From an uncultured Alistipes sp. (GTDB lineage: Bacteria > Bacteroidota > Bacteroidia > Bacteroidales > Rikenellaceae): 11,822 nucleotides of DNA. Position numbers and translations under genes: made by a program. Positions 7,607-11,822 of this stretch are shown in pieces. Positions within the stretch are counted from its first letter, which is position 1. Every line of letters starts with the position of its first letter. The DNA lies in contig CAJUIE010000047.1 of assembly GCA_910586375.1 (NCBI GenBank), positions 1 to 11,822 on the forward strand, in the 5' to 3' direction. The notes below the pieces were generated by a model, which searched no databases, was not told where the DNA came from, and saw only the letters and a list, made by a program, of their open reading frames with translations.

Positions 7607-8373
7607 ACCGAGTGGTTATCATAGGTAGCGGCAACGTCGCCGAAGCACTGGCCAGGGCCGTGACTGAGTGTAAAGAAACGCATCTTCTACAACTCTGGGC
7701 TCGCAACCAGACCCGGGCAGCCGAAATCGCCGCTCTGACTGGGTGTGCGTGGTCCTCGCAACCAGAGGAGCTGGCCACGGCCGACCTCTATCTGCTGGCA
7801 GTCAGCGATCGCGCCGTAGCCGATGTAGCGGCGACACTCCCCATCCCTGCCGATGCCGCTGTGGCCCACACGGCCGGAAGCGTACCCCTCGAAGCGCTGC
7901 CCTACGCACGGCGGGCAGTCTTCTACCCTCTGCAAACCTTCACACGCGGCCGCCATATCAACTGGTCCGGAGTACCGATCTTCATCGAGGCGGCCACGCC
8001 GGAGTTGCAGACCCAGATCGGGGCATTCGCCCGCAAGCTTTCGCGACAGGTCCTCCATGCCGATTCGGCCCGACGGGCCCGTCTCCACTTAGCGGGGGTC
8101 TTCGCCAACAACTTCGCCAACCACATGTTCTCCCTCAGCGCACGCCTTATAGCCGATGCGGGGCTCGAATTCGACCTGCTCAAACCGCTGATAGCCGAGA
8201 CAACGGCCAAGGCTCTCGATGCCGCGTCGCCCATCGAAGTGCAAACGGGACCCGCCGTGCGGGGCGACCTCGCGACGCAAGAGCGCCATGCAGCGATGCT
8301 CGACAATGAACAGTTACAAACTATCTATTCCACTATAAGTCAGAGTATATGGGAAACTTCAAAGAAGATATAG
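7588..8373 (+). CDS. Rossmann-like and DUF2520 domain protein (predicted NAD(P)-binding oxidoreductase, substrate unknown)
   Basis: 261 residues. The N-terminus has a dinucleotide-binding fold, VVIIGSGNVAEALARA (about 9-24), with the GxGxxA pattern after a beta strand. A segment resembling ProC/ketopantoate-reductase-like proteins follows (LLAVSDRAVADVAATLP, then VAHTAGSVPLEAL and FYPLQTFT). The C-terminal half (about 150-250; RLHLAGVFANNFANHMFSLSARLIADAGL, TGPAVRGDLATQERH) matches the all-helical DUF2520 domain as I know it. Reaction and substrate are not known for the family. ATG 7588 and 7591 are both possible; either leaves a normal distance to the Rossmann strand. The first codons lie in AT-rich, repeat-like DNA. 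The 3' end overlaps kdsC by 25 bp, so translation is probably coupled. From memory, this pair is also adjacent in Bacteroides, often followed by maf, but maf does not follow here. Confidence 0.88.
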   Translation: MMNCELNRVVIIGSGNVAEALARAVTECKETHLLQLWARNQTRAAEIAALTGCAWSSQPEELATADLYLLAVSDRAVADVAATLPIPADAAVAHTAGSVPLEALPYARRAVFYPLQTFTRGRHINWSGVPIFIEAATPELQTQIGAFARKLSRQVLHADSARRARLHLAGVFANNFANHMFSLSARLIADAGLEFDLLKPLIAETTAKALDAASPIEVQTGPAVRGDLATQERHAAMLDNEQLQTIYSTISQSIWETSKKI

Positions 8374-8894
8374 CCCGCACCGAAGCTTTCGTCTTCGATG
8401 TCGATGGTGTGATGACCGACGGGGGCATCATCCCCACGGTCGATGGCGACTTCATCCGCCGCTACAACGCCAAGGACGGCTATGCACTGGCCTATGCCGT
8501 TAAACACGGCTATCGCATCTGCATCATCACCGGAGGCCGGGGCCGCACGCTCGAAAACCGGCTCCGAATGCTTGGAATACGCGATTTCTACACCGACTGC
8601 ATGGACAAGATCACCACGCTGCGGGCCTATTTCGAACGTGAGGGCCTCGACCCGGCCAACGTCATGTACATGGGTGATGACATTCCCGATCTGGAGTGTA
8701 TGCGCGAGGTAGGCCTCCCGGTCTGCCCGGCCGATGCTGCTCCGGAGGTGCTCGAAGTGTCACGTTATGTGTCGCAATTCAAGGGAGGAGAGGGCGCCGT
8801 GAGGGATATTGTCGAGCAGGTTCTCCGCGCCAAGGGAGACTGGGCCCGCAACTGCGACGGGGTGACCCCCTCATCGCTGGCTGCCTCGAACTAA
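8349..8894 (+). CDS. kdsC: 3-deoxy-D-manno-octulosonate 8-phosphate phosphatase KdsC
   Basis: HAD-superfamily phosphatase without a cap domain, forming a tetramer in characterised members. It hydrolyses Kdo-8-phosphate to Kdo for the LPS inner core. 181 residues. Motif I FDVDGVMTDG has D17 (nucleophile) and D19; motif II is ITGGR (60-64); the motif III lysine is K87; motif IV is GDDIPDLECM (109-118). PVCPADAAPEV (124-134) is typical of KdsC. The core should end near VLRAKGDW (about 165). The last 16 residues (ARNCDGVTPSSLAASN) do not look like the endings I recall for Bacteroidetes KdsC, and they lead directly into the unusual spacer at 8895. The start at 8349 lies inside the DUF2520 gene. 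No clear Shine-Dalgarno site; translational coupling is likely. Confidence 0.94.
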   Translation: MGNFKEDIARTEAFVFDVDGVMTDGGIIPTVDGDFIRRYNAKDGYALAYAVKHGYRICIITGGRGRTLENRLRMLGIRDFYTDCMDKITTLRAYFEREGLDPANVMYMGDDIPDLECMREVGLPVCPADAAPEVLEVSRYVSQFKGGEGAVRDIVEQVLRAKGDWARNCDGVTPSSLAASN

Positions 8895-8910
8895 AACGCT
8901 TCGGGTTTTT
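8893..8910 (+). terminator. Weak terminator-like hairpin directly after kdsC
   Basis: AAAAC (8893-8897) can pair with GTTTT (8905-8909) around a C(TTCG)G tetraloop with one bulged G. Five T residues follow the loop. It overlaps the kdsC stop codon. The stem is short and mostly A-T, so termination would be weak. It could act on both strands, since kdsC and glsB converge here. Confidence 0.3.
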
Positions 8911-9188
8911 CGTAAAGGGCCTTATCGGAGCTCCGACCGTCAGGAAGGTAAAAGCGGTTACGCCTGGAGCAGTGCGCCTTACTCGGCAGCGGGCATGAAC
9001 GGGTCGGACTTGCACTTCGGCAGTTCCAGCGTGTTCCCCGAGGGCGGCTACGGCCGTGCGGACGGTCTCCCCGTGCGCTGCGTCCGGCTCAGCCGGATTT
9101 TGTGGGGAAATAGAACCTTATCCCGCTACTGCTGCTTGTGCGTCCCCGGGCCGGGCAGAATGACAACGGGTAGGGCCGCCCCAACACC
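8895..9188. repeat. Palindrome-rich, gene-free spacer between convergent genes; candidate dispersed repeat or structured RNA
   Basis: About 294 bp without a credible gene. Visible symmetric elements are a perfect 12-bp palindrome TCGGAGCTCCGA (8925-8936), ACGGCCGT (9050-9057), an ACGG-TCTCC-CCGT hairpin (9062-9074), TCCGGCT-C-AGCCGGA (9083-9097) and CCCGGG (9145-9150). A less GC-rich stretch (TTTTGTGGGGAAATAGAACC, about 9099-9118) sits between two GC-rich parts. The outer edge carries CAGAATGACA (9156-9165), the inverse of the word at 7549-7558. Open frames through it are short or overlap flanking genes and show no known motif. I saw no match to RNase P RNA, tmRNA, 6S or SRP RNA, judging from remembered consensus only. 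Confidence 0.4.
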
Positions 9189-10193
9189 TCAGCTCTGCCC
9201 TTTTCTCTTCCGGATGCGGGCCAGGTGATCGATCAGACCCAGACGGAAAGCTTCGCGCCGGGCCCGGAGGTTGCGCCGCCAGCCGACCCAACGGGTGTAG
9301 CGCTGCCGTTTCTCGGGGTAAATATCGCCGATGGTCAGGAGTATACCCGTCTCCTCGACACCGCCGAAATCGGGATTCGACACCGTATCGAAGACCCTCA
9401 TCGTGGGCGAGAGGTTCATGTAGGCATTGATGAGCGGCGGTATATTTTCGTTGAACTCGCGAATTTTCTGAATCAGAATGCGGTAATTATCGCGGTAGGT
9501 CTCACCCGAGAAGAGCTCCTCATAGTAGGGATCATCCAGGTCGAGGTCCAGCGGATGAATGCCCTCAACCAGCCGGTCACGGTCGGGAAAGTAACGACGC
9601 AAAAACCAGATCAGGGCATTCCGCGCCACAGCCTGGTAGGAGGTGTACATCGTGACCTTACCGAAGAGGTACTTCACCCTGGGATTCAGCACGATGAGAG
9701 CCCCCAGCCCGTCCCACAGATTATCCAGCGCATAGAGGCTCTTGGGGTTCTGCCGCACTTGGTAGGCAGGCTGCACGAATGAGCGTCCCAGTTCGATGGT
9801 CCGGGGCAGGAAACGACGACGAAATTTGTCGCTGAAGCGGAAATAATGCTCCGTGGAGAGGTGCCGGGGGTGGGAAGAGGTGCAGACGATGAATCGGTAG
9901 CCTCCGACGATCTCCTCGGCGGCCGGGTCCCAGACGATAAGCTGGTAGTAGCCGTCACCCGCAAGATCCTCTTCGTCGATGTCGACCTCCTGGCCGGTGC
10001 CCCCCCCGGCGCCGCGGAAAGCCTCTTCACGCAAACGGCCGATTTCGCGCATCAGGGCGGGACATTCGGCCGCGGCGAAGACGTAGATTTCGTTAGCCGC
10101 CTTGTTCGTATCCCGCACCTTGCGTTCGGGAGTCAGCTCGGCACGCAACAATTCTCGTTCAACGGGCGGAATAATAGGCTGAAATGTTTGCAT
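9189..10193 (-). CDS. glsB: GNAT-like N-acyltransferase, probable glycine N-acyltransferase GlsB (OlsB-related)
   Basis: 334 residues. Matches the OlsB/'hemolysin' acyltransferase family, which moves a 3-hydroxyacyl chain from acyl-ACP to an amino acid's alpha amino group. In Bacteroides thetaiotaomicron the homologue GlsB acts on glycine to begin glycine lipid synthesis. Visible marks are EIGRLREEAFRGAGGGTGQEVDIDEED (about 50-76), with a Gly-rich loop and an acidic patch; a GNAT core YYQLIVWDPAAEEIVGGYR (82-100); and ELGRSFVQPAYQ (134-145), typical of the family. A soluble cytoplasmic or peripheral membrane enzyme is expected. ATG 10193 is chosen; an in-frame TTG at 10202 lies inside a promoter-like TACCTTTG box. 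It follows the acyltransferase gene at 10214 by 20 bp, forming an operon. A G8 tract (10000-10007) lies in the Gly-rich loop. The family call is firm; glycine as acceptor is inferred. Confidence 0.8.
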   Translation of the reverse strand: MQTFQPIIPPVERELLRAELTPERKVRDTNKAANEIYVFAAAECPALMREIGRLREEAFRGAGGGTGQEVDIDEEDLAGDGYYQLIVWDPAAEEIVGGYRFIVCTSSHPRHLSTEHYFRFSDKFRRRFLPRTIELGRSFVQPAYQVRQNPKSLYALDNLWDGLGALIVLNPRVKYLFGKVTMYTSYQAVARNALIWFLRRYFPDRDRLVEGIHPLDLDLDDPYYEELFSGETYRDNYRILIQKIREFNENIPPLINAYMNLSPTMRVFDTVSNPDFGGVEETGILLTIGDIYPEKRQRYTRWVGWRRNLRARREAFRLGLIDHLARIRKRKGQS

Positions 10194-10199
10194 AGGCTG

Positions 10200-10207
10200 C
10201 AAAGGTA
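10200..10207 (-). promoter_or_regulatory. Possible internal -7 box just upstream of glsB
   Basis: TACCTTTG on the minus strand fits TAnnTTTG fully. Only 6 bases separate it from the glsB ATG at 10193, so a transcript from it would be leaderless or nearly so. No -33 TTG is seen at normal spacing, and the box lies in the 20-bp gap after glsA. It may be a chance match. Confidence 0.3.
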
Positions 10208-10213
10208 ACCATT

Positions 10214-11047
10214 TTAGCCGTGGATTGGCTCAGAAGCGAGTGTTTTTTCAAGAAAATAGGTTTTTCTGCGTATTTCGTCGGCCTGCTCGCGGAGCGATCC
10301 GAGGTGCTGGAGCTCTGCCACAGGGATGGGGTCGCCCACAACGATTCGGAAATGTTTTCCCTTTTGTGAAAACATCTCATCGGGCAACCACAACATCTCG
10401 ATATTGAACTTCACACCCAACGCACGCCGCACGCGGTCAACACGATAGAAAAAATCGGACAGGGAACCCTCAACGAAAAGCGGCACGACAGCCCGCTGCG
10501 AGGCATACGCCTTTTTCAGGAAGCTGGTCCGCCACTTCAAATCGGCCACACGGCCCCCGATGCGGCGCGAGCAGAGGCCTGCCGGAAAGGTCAGCACGGG
10601 TGTATCGCCGAAAAATGCCTCGTCGAATTTGCGGGCATAGGCGGCATTCTGCGCTCCATGTTTGTTGACCGGCACCCACAGCGGCCGCAGCGGCTCGACG
10701 TGCATCAACAGATCGTTAACCACGACACGCACATCGCCGAAGCGATCAATGAGCTTGTCGGCCAGCATCATGCCGTCCATCCCGCCAAATGGGTGGTTGG
10801 CCACAAAGAGGTAACGGCCCGACGGATCGAGTTTCTCCAGTCCATGGGCCGAATAAGTCACCCCCCACTCGCGGAAACAAGCCCGGATAAACTCTTGCGG
10901 CGGCAAGGTCCAATAATGTTCGAGAATGTGGTTGATCTCTTTTTCGCGGACCGTACGACGCAGCCAGTCCACCAACGGGGAAGGAATCCACCGGGAAATC
11001 CGCGGCGCTTTATCGCGCAGAACAGCAGCAATATCTATCTGAGGCAT
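10214..11047 (-). CDS. glsA: PlsC-like (LPLAT) O-acyltransferase, probable glycine-lipid acyltransferase GlsA
   Basis: 277 residues. Related to OlsA/PlsC-type acyltransferases. In glycine or ornithine lipid synthesis this enzyme adds the second acyl chain to the hydroxyl of the N-linked 3-hydroxy fatty acid. Block I is NHPFGGMDG (84-92, H85 and D91, spacing HX5D instead of HX4D). The equivalent of the FPEG block is FPAGLCSRR (154-162), with Ala in place of Glu. VPLFVEG (188-194) matches the last conserved block. No membrane span is evident, so it is probably a peripheral inner-membrane protein. It lies 20 bp before glsB on the same strand, which supports a shared pathway. ATG 11047 fits a promoter about 40 nt upstream. 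The acceptor is inferred from the neighbour; a general lysophospholipid acyltransferase is the alternative. Confidence 0.78.
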   Translation of the reverse strand: MPQIDIAAVLRDKAPRISRWIPSPLVDWLRRTVREKEINHILEHYWTLPPQEFIRACFREWGVTYSAHGLEKLDPSGRYLFVANHPFGGMDGMMLADKLIDRFGDVRVVVNDLLMHVEPLRPLWVPVNKHGAQNAAYARKFDEAFFGDTPVLTFPAGLCSRRIGGRVADLKWRTSFLKKAYASQRAVVPLFVEGSLSDFFYRVDRVRRALGVKFNIEMLWLPDEMFSQKGKHFRIVVGDPIPVAELQHLGSLREQADEIRRKTYFLEKTLASEPIHG

Positions 11048-11067
11048 CGTTTTTCAATTAATTTTTC

Positions 11068-11075
11068 TAACTTTG
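11068..11075 (+). promoter_or_regulatory. -7 box for pheS
   Basis: TAACTTTG is a full match to TAnnTTTG, followed by GC and an AT-rich stretch. It gives a leader of about 47 nt before the pheS ATG at 11129. No clear -33 TTTG is visible at 19-21 nt upstream, where the glsA start codon lies. No attenuator-like leader peptide or hairpin can be seen in the leader. Confidence 0.55.
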
Positions 11076-11093
11076 CGCATTAAAGGCATCAGC

Positions 11094-11125
11094 CAAAAGT
11101 AGAGAAAAAAGGACCAACAAACAAA
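11094..11125 (-). promoter_or_regulatory. Bipartite promoter of the glsA-glsB operon
   Basis: On the minus strand TTTG (11122-11125) and TACTTTTG (11094-11101) are separated by 20 nt, a good match to the Bacteroidetes -33 and -7 elements. The start would be near 11087, with a leader of about 40 nt to ATG 11047. The -33 element sits immediately before the pheS start codon on the other strand. Confidence 0.55.
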
Positions 11126-11128
11126 AAG

Positions 11129-11822
11129 ATGACCGATAAAATCACCGAACTTCTCCGCCGTGTCGAGGAGTTCACCCCCAAAGCCGCGGCCGAAATCGAA
11201 GAGTTCCGCATCCGCATTCTGGGAAAAAAAGGCGAACTGAACGCCTTGATGGAAGAGTTCAAGACGGTCGCTCCCGAGCTCAAGCGCGAAGTGGGGCAGC
11301 AGCTTAACCGACTGAAAAACGAGGCCACGGCACGCATCAATGCCCTGCGCGAGGAGATGCAGAACACCGCCGCCACCGCATCGGCCTCGTCGGGCGACCT
11401 GACTCGTCCCGGCACGGCCGAAGAACTGGGTTCGCGGCACCCGATCTCGCTGGTGAAGAACCAGATTGTCGAGGTCTTTTCACGACTGGGCTACACCGTG
11501 GCCGAGGGTCCCGAAATCGAGGACGACTGGCACGTCTTTTCAGCCCTGAACTTCCCGCCCGAGCACCCGGCACGCGACATGCAGGACACATTCTTCGTGG
11601 AGAAAGCCCCCGACATCCTGCTGCGCACCCACACCTCGTCGATCCAGGTGCGGACCCTGGAGCGGCAACGGCCGCCCATCCGCGTCATCTGCCCCGGCCG
11701 CGTCTTCCGCAACGAAGCCATCTCTTACCGCGCCCACTGCATCTTCCACCAGATCGAGGGCCTCTACATCGACGAGGGGGTGTCGTTCGCCGACATGAAG
11801 CAGTCGCTGCTCTACTTCGCCA
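11129..11822 (+). CDS. pheS: Phenylalanyl-tRNA synthetase alpha subunit PheS (3' end outside window)
   Basis: Class II aminoacyl-tRNA synthetase subunit that forms an alpha2-beta2 enzyme with PheT and charges tRNA-Phe in the cytoplasm. The 231 visible codons start at ATG 11129. The N-terminal coiled-coil tRNA-binding arm is visible (about 1-80, including RIRILGKKGELNALMEEFK). It is followed by the catalytic domain: HPISLVKNQIVEVFSRLGY, GPEIEDDWHVFSALNFPPEHPARDMQDTFF (about 131-160), and class II motif 2, RVICPGRVFRNEAISYRAHCIFHQIEG (about 184-210). All are diagnostic of PheS. The full protein should be about 340 residues, so about one third is missing. It is transcribed divergently from glsA. 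An A7 tract in codons for GKKGE is ordinary. Confidence 0.98.
   Translation, partial: MTDKITELLRRVEEFTPKAAAEIEEFRIRILGKKGELNALMEEFKTVAPELKREVGQQLNRLKNEATARINALREEMQNTAATASASSGDLTRPGTAEELGSRHPISLVKNQIVEVFSRLGYTVAEGPEIEDDWHVFSALNFPPEHPARDMQDTFFVEKAPDILLRTHTSSIQVRTLERQRPPIRVICPGRVFRNEAISYRAHCIFHQIEGLYIDEGVSFADMKQSLLYFA

Noticed and set aside
8895..9188. RNase P RNA, tmRNA or other known structured RNA in the spacer
   Set aside because: I could not find the conserved core words I know for these RNAs on either strand, so no named RNA is claimed.
8995..9228. Small plus-strand open frame of 77 codons in the spacer
   Set aside because: It runs into the 3' end of glsB on the opposite strand, has no motif or promoter, and its composition follows the palindromic DNA rather than a protein.
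10193..10202. TTG start for glsB at 10202
   Set aside because: It lies inside a TACCTTTG promoter-like box, and an ATG is 3 codons downstream. The N-terminus MQTFQPII is sufficient.
1..11822. Defence system, prophage, integrative element or CRISPR array
   Set aside because: All protein genes are envelope, lipid, translation or LPS genes of core type. There is no integrase, transposase, spaced direct repeat array or toxin-antitoxin-like pair.

Overview
The window looks like chromosomal DNA of a Bacteroidales bacterium, most likely Alistipes or a close relative. Reasons: high GC coding DNA for this phylum (not counted exactly), near absence of Shine-Dalgarno sequences, promoter boxes of the Bacteroidetes type (TAnnTTTG), a Bacteroidetes-style MraY with a long insert, a PASTA-tailed division transpeptidase, and a probable glycine-lipid acyltransferase pair typical of the phylum. 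The genus is an inference from overall impression, not from a marker gene.

Region 1 (1-6001, minus strand) is the front part of a division and cell wall (dcw) operon in the order rsmH, ftsL, ftsI (PBP with PASTA), murE, mraY (cut by the window edge). Gaps are 4-20 bp, so it is one transcription unit. The products methylate 16S rRNA (RsmH), build the divisome (FtsL, FtsI) and make lipid-linked peptidoglycan precursor (MurE, MraY). mraZ, which usually precedes rsmH, is not here. murF does not lie between murE and mraY.

Region 2 (6002-8894, plus strand) starts divergently from rsmH. It holds a YihY/BrkB-family inner-membrane protein with an extra cytoplasmic C-terminal domain, a Rossmann-DUF2520 protein of unknown substrate, and kdsC (Kdo-8-phosphate phosphatase, for LPS inner core). 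The last two overlap by 25 bp.

Region 3 (8895-9188) is a gene-free, GC-rich, palindrome-rich stretch between convergent genes. With the 7477-7606 spacer it carries sequence that looks like dispersed intergenic repeats.

Region 4 (9189-11047, minus strand) is a two-gene lipid operon: a PlsC-like O-acyltransferase (probable glsA) followed by a GNAT-like N-acyltransferase (probable glsB). Together they probably make N-acyl-3-(acyloxy)acyl glycine lipids. A G8 tract lies inside a conserved glycine motif of glsB.

Region 5 (11048-11822) is a divergent promoter region and the 5' part of pheS (Phe-tRNA synthetase alpha), plus strand.

I found no mobile element gene, CRISPR array, tRNA, rRNA or defence system. 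Most genes are core envelope genes. The points that deserve a second look are the non-coding repeats, the glycine-lipid pair and its G8 tract, and the promoter arrangements.
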